Shown piece by piece: positions 10,161 to 19,047 of a stretch of DNA of 19,370 nucleotides (the stretch's first letter is position 1; every line of letters starts with the position of its first letter). The DNA is from Russula earlei (taxonomy: Eukaryota; Basidiomycota; Agaricomycetes; Russulales; Russulaceae): the NCBI GenBank assembly GCA_025769875.1, contig JAGFNK010000876.1, positions 1-19,370 of the forward strand. Reading direction: 5' to 3'. Position numbers and translations under genes: made by a program. Below the pieces are notes generated by a model. The model searched no databases and was not told the DNA's origin. It saw only the letters and a list, made by a program, of their open reading frames with translations.

Positions 10161-10657
10161 AGCAAACACCTGACACTGGGGGTCACTAGAAGTTACTAGA
10201 CAGATCATTTCTATTCTCTAGTTGATTCTTCTAATGTGAGAGAAAAAGTCTGGAACATGCAGTGGAGTCTGCGCGCTGTCGAGAACAGGGTCGACACATT
10301 GTCGGTGGCAAGCCTAAATGACTCAAAATACTTAAAAGAGCAAGTAAATCGAATCAGAGGGGAGCGGGTTGTACAAGGATGGGTGGCACACCCGTTTGCG
10401 AGCGTCGAGGGTGGTTCATTGGGCAAGATTCTTTGGCCAGCTTTGAGGTTGCATCGTCTGGGGTGTTGGCGAGGGATCTTCAACTTGCATGGGCAATCGA
10501 AGCAGCAAGGCAGGTCAAGGCAGTGAGGGTGAGGAAAGTATCGTGGTGGTGAGATGAAAGGAAGGGGACGACCTGAATCTAAGTGCAAGTGCAACAGAAC
10601 AAGCCACCATGATTTGTACCGCTGCTCTGTTGCTTCACATTTTACCGTATCGTACGG
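10161..10657. other. Unassigned region between gene X3 and copia-1
   Basis: No copy of the array units is recognisable here. A plus-strand frame at 10236-10526 (96 codons) has a stretch with coiled-coil-like spacing (LRAVENRVDTLSV ... LKEQVNRIRGERV) and then a low-similarity tail. No family was recognised. The minus-strand frame across the same stretch runs into the LTR and is probably chance. The region ends in the palindrome TACGGCCGTA (10653-10662), where copia-1 inserted. Confidence 0.3.
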
Positions 10658-10662
10658 CCGTA
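10658..10662. repeat. Target-site duplication of copia-1, left
   Basis: CCGTA immediately before the 5' LTR is repeated immediately after the 3' LTR. A 5-bp duplication is the usual size for Ty1/copia integration, and it fixes the element ends. Confidence 0.9.
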
Positions 10663-10956
10663 TGATGTAAATGTATGTTTTCGTTATATGTTTCACGCGC
10701 TCACGTATATATTGTATCCGCGATGAATATGTACGTTCCGTTTTGTTATGATCTCATACGATGTCATACATAAAATCATAAAAAACTACTTATAGTATAT
10801 ACTTCCGTGTACGATTACCAAGCCCGTAGCGTACTTGTGATTTAACTACGGCCCTCGCGTGGGCCCACACAATTGAAGCGTTTTCTACCATTCCATTCCC
10901 GTCCCTGGCCCTTTTCTCACCAAGGCCCTTTTCTCACCAAGGCCCTTTTCTCACCA
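10663..10956 (+). repeat. 5' LTR of copia-1
   Basis: This 294-bp repeat begins TGATGTAAATG and ends TCACCA. A TATATATT at 10706-10713 is a possible TATA box. The last 50 bp hold two full copies (10907-10923, 10924-10940) and one 16-nt copy (10941-10956) of GGCCCTTTTCTCACCAA. Relative to the 3' LTR it has C at 10696 and T at 10762, plus one extra repeat unit. Confidence 0.95.
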
Positions 10957-10970
10957 GGTTATGGGCCCTG
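10957..10970 (+). other. Primer-binding site, initiator tRNA-Met anticodon arm type
   Basis: GGTTATGGGCCCTG directly follows the 5' LTR. It is complementary to CAGGGCCCATAACC, the anticodon stem-loop region of initiator tRNA-Met, which carries the CAU anticodon. Drosophila copia is known to prime from an internally cleaved half of initiator tRNA-Met rather than from the 3' CCA end, and this site fits that mode. Confidence 0.85.
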
Positions 10971-11026
10971 ACTGTTGCCATTGACCAAACCAAAAAGACT
11001 ACATTCATTCACTTGTAACAACCACA

Positions 11027-14000
11027 ATGGACGACCTCAAAGTCCCTATTGAAAAGTTAGCCAGCGATGGCAGTAATTGGGTCACTTACCGCGACCACAT
11101 GATGTGGACTTTCCAATCTCGAGGGCTGACAGAACACCTTACCGAAGTCAGCGTCTCGGCTGCATACATTGCTATCGGCAACGTGGGCCACTTGACGCCG
11201 CAAGCCCGATGGGATATGGACAATGCCACAGTAAAACAATTAATAGGGGCATCAATCCCCAACAGCATCTTCATGCAAATCAGAAACAAAATAAATGCTA
11301 AAGAAGTGTGGGACGCACTCAAAGCGTTATTTGAGACACGCACCCAAACAATAATAGTCGACCTGAAGCAGTGACTACAATCAATGCGTTGCGGAGAAGA
11401 AGACAATGTTCGGACGCACCTAGAGAAGGTGGCCGACCTCCGAGAGCAACTCGGATCTATGGGAAAAACCATACCTGACGATGAATATGCAGCAATTTTG
11501 ATGGGATCACTGCCCTCTTCTTATCGGTCTTCACGCAACGCTATCGCCACCTCTGCCTATATTGGTGGACATACAATTACTGCTGACACAATCATCAAAC
11601 TGATTACTGACGAGTTTGATCAACGTACCCTAGATGCCAATTCCAAGGCCCAAGAAGAGGCCTTTACTGCCGATGCCCAAAAGAAAAAGGGGAAGAAATG
11701 CGATATCGAGTGTTTCAATTGCCATAAAAAAGGGCATATGAAGTCCGATTGTTGGGCAAAAGGAGGCGGTAAGGAGGGGCAAGGACCGAGACAGCGTGCA
11801 GGGAAGGACGGTGGGCGGAAGAAATCCGACGCCGGGCCAAACGACACTGCCGTTTCAGCTGAGCCAGTGGAGACCAAAGCGTGGGCTGCTATAGAACTGG
11901 CAGACGAAACTGATATTGCAGAAGTGGTCCCCAGAGCCAAACTGAATGGCCAGACAACCGAGCTCTATGACTCAGGAGCTACGCGCCATATGTCGCCTTT
12001 TCGAGACAAATTTATCACTTACCAGAAAATCGCCCCTCATCCTATTATCGCTGCTGATAAGCGAACCTTCTACGCCATTGGCAAAGGAGATCTTCAGATC
12101 GATGTCCCAAATGGCACAAAGTCGACAAAAGTGCTATTGCGTGATACTCTTCACGCGCCAGATATCGGAGTGACAGTTGTATCCATCAGTCAAATTTTGA
12201 AAGCTGGCTACTCAGTCAAATTTTCGGGCGACTTCTGCGATATCAAACGAGGGAGCGACGGGTATATTGTGGGGAAGATACCATCAGGAGCAAATGGCCT
12301 ATTCAAAGTCGAACACAGTATGGCTGCGACCACATCGGAAATTTCCAAAAACCTTCTCACGCTCCACAGGAGACTTGGTCACATCTCCCCGACTACCATC
12401 CGCACCCTCATTCGCGCCAATGCTATTATGGGCGTTCACTTGGTGGACGACCCAACTATTCCATTTATTTGCGACTCTTGTGAGCATGCAAAATCCACGT
12501 GCAAGGTTATCCACAAGGAGCGGCAAGCGCCTCTGGCCCAGGCATTCGGAGATGAGGTGCATACAGACCTATGGGGAGCTTCACCTGTCCAGAGCCTTGG
12601 TGGCTGAAAATATTATGTGACCTTCACTGACGACCATACTCGGTGGACTAACATAGAAGCCCTACGTACCAAAAGCGCAACATTCGAGGCATACAAGGCG
12701 TTTGCAGCATGGGTGCAAACGCAACGAGGCGTTCGTATCAAACGCCTTAGATCTGACCGCGGCGGTGAGTTCCTCAGTAATGAATTCACTGACTTCTTGA
12801 GAAACCAAGGTACTGAGTGACGCCTCACAACCGCTGACACGCCCCAACACAATGGCGTAGCGGAGTCGCTCAACCGCCGCCTAGTCGAACGCGTATGCGC
12901 CATGCTGCACCAAGCCCAGTTGCCCAAGAATATGTGGGGCGAAGCTATCAGACATGCTGTTTGGCTGAAGAATCGCACGTCCACACGCGCCATTGGCAAC
13001 GTAACCCCATATGAGAGGCTATACAATGAGAAACCTAACTTGAAAGACGTTCCGGAGTGGGGACAAATTATTTGGGTTCACCTCAAGAAACAACCCAAAT
13101 TGGACGCACGCGCTATACAAGCGCGATGGGTTGGTTACGATACCGACAGTACCCACGCCCATCGCATATATTGGCCAACACAAAAAAAGATCTCCGTCGA
13201 GCACGACGTGAGATTCCCCACAATTGAAGTGGGGCCTACCATTCCAATACTCACTACTCCATTACGCACATCGCACGTCATAAAGGCGTCACCTAGGCCA
13301 CACTCACCGACATTTACAGCGCCATCATCCCCTCTCCCCATTTCACCGACGTCAACTCCGTTACCACCATCACCTCTTACACCGGTCACGTTAGCACCTC
13401 AAACTGACGATGAAGAAGAAGAAGTTGAACAGGAACTTGTGCCTGTGCGCACTCCTGTAACCACGCCAGTACCGAAAAAGAGAGCACAGAAACTTACACA
13501 ATTCATACAACCGACGCGTCGATCCGAACACGTGCCAAAACCATCATATATTATGCGGCAAATAGCCGCAGGAGAGGGTACAGCAGAGGGCACTAATACC
13601 GATTATGCCCATTACCTTGTTGCCACAGAGTTTACCGACACAAATTCAATTCCACCGATCGAGATTGACAGCGATCCGAAGTCATACACGGAAGCGCAAT
13701 CCCGCTCCGATTGGCCTCAATGGAAAGAGGCAATGGATCGGGAGCTGTCGACTCTCGAGGCGGCCGGCACCTGGGAAGTTGTACCACGCCCACGCGACAA
13801 AAATATTATCAGTTCAAAGTGGGTTTATCGCATTAAAAGAAAGGCAGACGGAACCGTACTCAAATACAAAGCACGGCTCGTTGCCCGCGGCTTCACGCAA
13901 ATATATGGGGTGGACTATTTTATCACCTTTTCTCCGGTTGCTAAATTAACAAGCTTTCGCATCATATTGGCGATCGCCGCGCGGCTCGACTGGGATATCG

Positions 14001-15244
14001 AAAGTTTCGATTTCAACGGAGCCTACCTAAATGGAGAACTGGATGCTAATGAAGAAATCTACATGCAATCTCCCCCGGGTTATGACGACAATTCAAACAC
14101 CGTGAAGCAATTAAAAAAATCTCTTTATGGCTTAAAACAAGCCGGGCGTAAATGGTATGATACGCTCACGCGCGCCCTCGTTAACATCGGCTTCAGTATC
14201 ACCGAAGCTGATTCAGGAGTCTTTATAGCGCGTGTAGGAGAACACACGCTCATCCTTGCAGTCCACGTTGACGACTGCATTCTAACGGGCAGTTCACAAA
14301 CACTGATTAGGCAGTACAAAGAGAAGATCAATTCCTGTTACACGCTGACGGATCTAGGGCCAGTCCATTGGCTACTGGGCATCAAAGTTACTCGCGATCG
14401 CGCAGCGCGAACTATATCTCTTTCCCAATCATTATACATCGACACCATCTTGGCACGATTCGCATTCACCGATGCAAAGCCATATGGTACTCCTATGGTC
14501 CCCGGCGCAATATATTCGAAGACGGACACACCTTCATCGCCAGACGAGATCGCCCACATGCAGAAAACACCTTATCGCGAAGCCATAGGTAGCCTAATGT
14601 ATCTTGCCATTGCGACACGCCCGGACATAGCTTTCGCTGTTTCATCACTTTCCCAATTTCTCGACAATCCGGGTATAACACACTGGGAAGCAGTAAAGCG
14701 GATTTTCCGCTATCTTATCGACACTAAACAAATGAAATTAACCTATGGCAACGAAAGACATGATCTCATCGGATATACGGACGCCGACGGTGCCTCCCAA
14801 GAACATCGACACGCTATCTCCGGATACGCGTTCCTTATTGATGGAGGTACAATATCTTGGGCTTCGAAGAAACAGGAACTTGTAACACTCTCCACAGCTG
14901 AAGCAGAATACGTAGCAGCTACGCACGCAGCAAAAGAAGCCATTTGGCTTCGCAAACTTATCAACGAACTATTCCCCTCCCTATCCAGCTCTATCATTTT
15001 ATATTGCGACAACCAACTTGCTTTGAAACTCGCTGAAGACGATAACTATCGCGCACGCACAAAACATATCGATTTGCAATATCATTTTATTCGTCAAGTT
15101 GTAGCTGCCAAAACCGTGGACTTGAAGTACTGCCCAACGGAGGACATGCCCGCGGACATCTTAACAAAAGCTTTACCTAAATGGAAGGTAAAGATCCACA
15201 CCCAAACTCTTGGTCTGTATCGCGCGTGCGGGGGTGTGATGTAA
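11027..15244 (+). pseudogene. copia-1 gag-pol polyprotein with three in-frame TGA codons
   Basis: One frame of 1405 codons plus the stop, without any frameshift, is interrupted by TGA at codons 116, 527 and 598 (11372, 12605, 12818). Gag occupies roughly residues 1-225. A CCHC zinc knuckle (CFNCHKKGHMKSDC) is at 229-242. The aspartic protease has DSGA at 315. The GAG-pre-integrase/HHCC zinc finger has H447, H452, C482 and C485. The integrase triad is D514, D577 and E613, with the D-35-E spacing kept. A Pro/Ser/Thr-rich linker lies at about 740-830. Reverse transcriptase spans about 905-1150 with its catalytic pair in HVDD (D1082, D1083). RNase H has D1252, E1292 and D1328. The natural TAA falls eight bases into the 3' LTR. 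Catalytic residues are all present, so damage seems limited to the nonsense codons, each of which fits CGA (Arg) to TGA. Confidence 0.95.
15229..15236 (+). other. Polypurine-like tract before the 3' LTR of copia-1
   Basis: CGGGGGTG abuts the 3' LTR where the plus-strand primer is expected. It is short and interrupted by T, so it is called by position more than by composition. Confidence 0.5.
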
Positions 15245-15513
15245 ATGTATGTTTTCGTTATATGTTTCATGCGCTCACGTATATATTGTATCCGCGATGA
15301 ATATGTACGTTCCGTTTTGTTATGATCTCATACGACGTCATACATAAAATCATAAAAAACTACTTATAGTATATACTTCCGTGTACGATTACCAAGCCCG
15401 TAGCGTACTTGTGATTTAACTACGGCCCTCGCGTGGGCCCACACAATTGAAGCGTTTTCTACCATTCCATTCCCGTCCCTGGCCCTTTTCTCACCAAGGC
15501 CCTTTTCTCACCA
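15237..15513 (+). repeat. 3' LTR of copia-1
   Basis: This 277-bp repeat matches the 5' LTR except for T at 15270, C at 15336 and one fewer 17-bp unit at the right end (15481-15497 and 15498-15513). It contains the gag-pol stop codon. Confidence 0.95.
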
Positions 15514-15518
15514 CCGTA
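15514..15518. repeat. Target-site duplication of copia-1, right
   Basis: CCGTA directly after the 3' LTR equals the five bases before the 5' LTR. Confidence 0.9.
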
Positions 15519-15546
15519 AGCTTAATGCAGCCCCGCTCAAGCACTT

Positions 15547-17291
15547 GTGATGTTCAACATCCGGTCCTCTTCAGCGAAGCCCAGGCCGAGGCCTTTTGAT
15601 GAGATCCTTACTTTACCTCAACGGACCCGCCATTTTACGACACGCTCGACCTCGCCTCTTGTCGACTTCCCCTTTTCCCCTCCCTCCCACGATGCACCCC
15701 GGTGTCAGTGCTCACGTTTCTTCGCCCTGATGCACGCATTCCATCCCACGCGCTTGTCATGCGGTACGCGAAGCTCACGGAGAGTGACGCCGCCTTTGAC
15801 TTGCACAGGAGGAGAAATCGGAGTTGGTGCGTGTCCTTTGCTTATCCCCAAGCCCCTTCTCACGCCCTTCATTTGTCGTCATTGTATTCCATTCAGGGAC
15901 TGTACTTGCACGCACTCGCAGCTGGCACCTCCATCGCGGTGGGCATGCTAGCATACCTTTTCATGGACGGCGATGGCTCGGGTACTGCGCACAAGGTAAT
16001 CGCTCGGACCACTTGTGGAGGGACGCGCCACCGTCCTGACCATGACCGGTTCTTCATATGTGCGGCTGTGGGGTGCCGTTCTTTTGCTGTTGTACGGCGT
16101 GTGGCGCACAGCGGGGTTCTGGATGCGGCATATCCTGGACCAGAGCCGGACCCGCGTGCCCAGCTTGCTGCTCGCTGGGCTGGGCGGATCGATCGTCCTG
16201 TTCCCATTCTACGACCTTGGTTGCAGGCAGCGACGGATCGCTCTCTTGTAGCAGTTACCAAACCCGCTACTGTCATGACCATACCATGCCCTAGCAAGGT
16301 CACCTCCCCTGCATCCCATGCGCTGGTGCCCCTCCATCCTGAGGGCTCATCATTGTGGTCATACTTGCATGCACCATTTGACGATCCTGATGATATCGTC
16401 GAGCTCGACTTTGCCGGTACAAGTGCCGTCAGTGCATTTGAACGACGACGACAGAACATTAACAACAGTGTGAAGGAGGATAGAGCAAAGGCGCCTAACG
16501 TTCATGGGACCTATTGATGCGGCTCACAACACACGGCTTTGCAGCGGCCGTCATCCGTCCCAGCTCGTAGGGTCATGTCTGGGAGTGGGTTGGCCACGTC
16601 GCCTTTGCCATGGACAATTGCTCCCAAAGCCAATGAATCCAACATGACATCTGCGCCAGTGAAACTCCCGAATCGTCAAGGATCGGCAACAGTAGTGTAC
16701 AACTCAAAGGCAACGTCGGAACCTACAGTGAACGGATCCACCGCCAAAGTCTCATCATCCAACAAAACGCAGGTTAACGGCGCGGCGGTCAGCAAGTCGG
16801 CAGCAAGTGCTGCGTCGAGGCCATGCATTCGCACTCGTGGTCGAATGATACCACGTCGTTACCGACGAGGAACCGAACCGAGCTTATCAGGGAGGTCCTC
16901 ACTCCATCTGTGGGCCTTCATTTTCGCTTCATTTTCTTGTCTCTTGCTGTTTGCGGTAGGTACGTCGATAGACGGATCTCTTGTTCGTGGACCGACTGTG
17001 GACGGAATATCATATATCATGGGCAGAAGCAGAACCGATTCATTTGTGTCCTTCTCGTTTGTTGTTCCTCGGGTATCGCATGGAGATATCGACGTTGATG
17101 TACGATCACACGTGCATTGGTATTCGATCCAGCGTCCTTAGGTGTGTGGGTGTCTCCAGACCCGCGTGACATCGTTTAGAATGAGCAAGGGAAGTGAGCA
17201 TGAGTGTGCACTCGGAAGAAACCTGAACTGAGTGTTCCATATAACGAGAACTGTGTTCTGCATTGGATTCAAAAGATGAGATCTGAGTAAT
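15547..17291 (+). pseudogene. Gene X, copy 4 (multi-pass membrane protein-like, degenerate)
   Basis: This is the longest copy of the unrecognised gene X. A hydrophobic part reads LYLHALAAGTSIAVGMLAYL (about 15900-15960). After one extra base near 16011, which shifts frame, it continues YVRLWGAVLLLLYGVW and VPSLLLAGLGGSIVLFPFY. That gives about three possible membrane segments. A candidate 70-nt intron (GTGCGT to TTCAG, about 15830-15899) precedes the first. The part shared with X1 and X3 starts at about 16245 (VTKPATV, then HAPFDDPDDIVELDFAG, then KEDRA). A TAG at 16568-16570 replaces the Tyr codon of the X1 PSSYGD motif. A Ser/Thr/Asn-rich tail with SAPVKLPN follows. The shared nucleotide tail ends at 17291, converging on F-box D. 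No family was recognised and the start is uncertain. Confidence 0.5.
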
Positions 17292-17332
17292 TACATGGGG
17301 AGCATAAAGAACTCATCAATTCTGCTCATGTC

Positions 17333-18636
17333 CTATTCCCAACGATGGACAGCCACAGGGTGAGCAGAGAGTTTTCGCGCAGCGACGAATCCTTCAATAT
17401 ATTTCGGAACTGAATCCAATGGCTCGAGGCCCTTTACGAGAATGTTTTGGAGCGCGGGTAAGACTTCTGTTACTCTTTCTCCCGCGAGCTCTTCCAGCGC
17501 TTGGCAGACATGTGGCGCAGCTTGATGGGGTTAGGCGCAGATCCTTCATAGCAGTAAACGGGGCCAGGAGTGACAGCCATTGAGTGGTTTCCATGTCATC
17601 TTTCCAGTGTGATTGAGGAACATTAACATCCACAATGTCGAGCTGTACCAAAGTGGAGAGAAAGGGAAAGGATGGGCTGCAGACCTGGGCCAGCGATGCA
17701 AGCTGCGAATCCAACTCTCTGCACCGGATTTCTAACAAGAGCTCCGGAAGCCCATTCGTACCTTTGAAAATTGTGAATTCAATTTCATGTTCGGAAGTGC
17801 ACACTTCTGCTCTGTCACATGAATTGAACGATTTTACTTGACTGATCAACCGGTGGAGTTGTGGGAGGATAAAGTCGATGTCCATGAAGAATGTTACATA
17901 GAGTTTATTGAGAAGGGGAGCCTCGATTTGGGCCAGTAAGTCCTCCAAGTACTCGTGAACGCCTTGGAACGTAAGTTGTGTGAGAGCGGGGAGGACAGAG
18001 CGTGTGAGCGGAGGTCGACTTGCCGGATATAGAGGGGATCGGAATCCGAGGCCAAGGGATTCAAGTTTGGACATGATCGACAGGGCGGTGACCAAATCCT
18101 GGGGCGAAATGTAACCGGAAATCGGGAATATCCCAAAGGCCAAGAACGACAAGTTGATTGGAGGACAAGAGTAGTTTAGGAATTCCTGGAAACGGACAAT
18201 TGCCCAACCAGAGTTGTCGCAAAAGTGGGGCGGATCCGCCCAAGAACGAATCCGGAAGGGACGTCACAGTGTTGCCTTCTACCCGAAGTCGCAAAAATGT
18301 CAGCTCGGGGAATGGTTTCTGCATCGCTGCTGCCAATCTTCCCCATGCTGATGTTGGAATGAGCCACAGGTTGATTTTACACATCCGATGGCGGTGCTCC
18401 GATTCGAGGGCAACAGCTATGTTTTCCCGGGAGTTCGAGAATTTGAAACTGTGGCTTATCACCACAGGCAAGGCTGGCCAGACGTCCATCATCTCAGACA
18501 TCGGTCTCTTTCCTGTGTACTCAAGTCGCAGGTTCAGGCGACATGGCGATGCAAACACGACATGTCGCCATCTTTGACATACATAGACCAGTGTATGCCA
18601 TCGGTTTGTCTCTATGAACCAGCGATGTAGAAACTT
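17333..18636 (-). pseudogene. F-box/LRR-like protein, copy D (frameshifted, 5' end missing)
   Basis: This copy is closest to F-box B. Reading leftwards it begins inside the F-box (WHTLVYVCQRWRHVVFASP) at about 18632, where similarity to A, B and C stops and a copia LTR begins. The first half of the F-box motif, the start codon and both upstream exons are therefore absent. An extra A in the run 18119-18121 shifts frame between the two leucine-rich halves, and an extra G at 17527-17530 (GGGG where B has GGG) scrambles the last 50 or so residues. Without those shifts the family frame would run to the TAG at 17335-17333. The proline run is two codons shorter than in B, an in-frame change. The 3' flank is also shortened: GAGATCTGAGTAAT is followed almost directly by the ATGGGGAGCATAAAG block. 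Confidence 0.85.
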
Positions 18637-19047
18637 TGGGGTTCAACGAGAGTGGGAGAAATGACAGTTTTTGTGAGTGAGTGCCGCGTCCGAAGGGAGG
18701 CCTACACGTTCGCACTCGCGAGGGTCGCTGAATAAGCAATGACTGTGCTCAGTGACTCGCGCGCGTAAGCGATCACTGAGGGAAGGTAAGTATTTTGTCT
18801 ACTCATATAAGTAGGAAACAGGTGCGGATTCTGTAAGTCCGCGGACGAAGGGTATGCAAGAAACGGGACAATGATCGAGCCAATAAACACCCAGACTAGT
18901 TAATTAGTCTAGGTACTAACTGTTGTAGATAGCTAGATCCACTTAGGGTGGCCTAATGGCACGGGTATATTTATCGACTGAGGGGACAACTCACTCGTTC
19001 TCGTGCGCTCGCGATCGAGTTCACTCGCGCTCAGGAATTTTACAACA
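18637..19047 (-). repeat. 3' LTR of a second copia element (copia-2)
   Basis: On the minus strand the LTR starts TGTTGTAAAATTCC at 19047, directly after the purine tract GAGGGGGAG and the end of pol. Its far end is placed at TG/CA at 18637-18638, where F-box D similarity ends; this boundary is good to about 10 bp, because the other LTR and target duplication lie outside the window. A minus-strand GATAAATATACC near 18964-18975 may be a TATA box. A hairpin lies at 18748-18780. It is not similar to the copia-1 LTR. Confidence 0.7.
18748..18780. other. Imperfect hairpin within the copia-2 LTR
   Basis: Arms CTCAGTGA(C)TCGC and GCGATCACTGAG pair over 12 bp with a single bulged C around an 8-nt loop. 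The position inside the LTR, on the side away from pol, suggests an RNA structure near the ends of the transcript. The function is inferred. Confidence 0.5.

Larger units (their letters stand above)
10663..15513 (+). mobile_element. Full-length Ty1/copia LTR retrotransposon (copia-1)
   Basis: This 4851-bp element is bounded by two nearly identical LTRs starting TGATGTAAATG and ending CTCACCA, with CCGTA duplicated outside. Inside, in order, are a primer-binding site, a single gag-pol frame with domain order gag, protease, integrase, reverse transcriptase, RNase H (the copia order), and a short G-rich polypurine-like stretch. Aligned LTRs differ by only two transitions plus one 17-bp unit, so insertion was recent. 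Three in-frame TGA codons break the polyprotein, so it is non-autonomous as it stands. It lies in the gene X/F-box array between X3 and X4, in the same direction as X. Confidence 0.97.

Noticed and set aside
10211..10696. 161-codon minus-strand frame
   Set aside because: It begins inside the copia-1 LTR and crosses the element boundary, so it cannot be an ancestral gene.
13605..13949. Overlapping frame inside the reverse transcriptase region
   Set aside because: It is a shadow of the gag-pol frame with no family similarity; the same holds for other frames inside 11027-15244.
11027..15244. Programmed TGA readthrough or recoding in copia-1
   Set aside because: Three TGA codons at unrelated places (gag and integrase) with no shared downstream context fit mutation better than recoding.
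18601..18640. A bona fide start of F-box D at the Met near 18558
   Set aside because: The family frame continues open upstream of it to the LTR junction, so that Met is internal.
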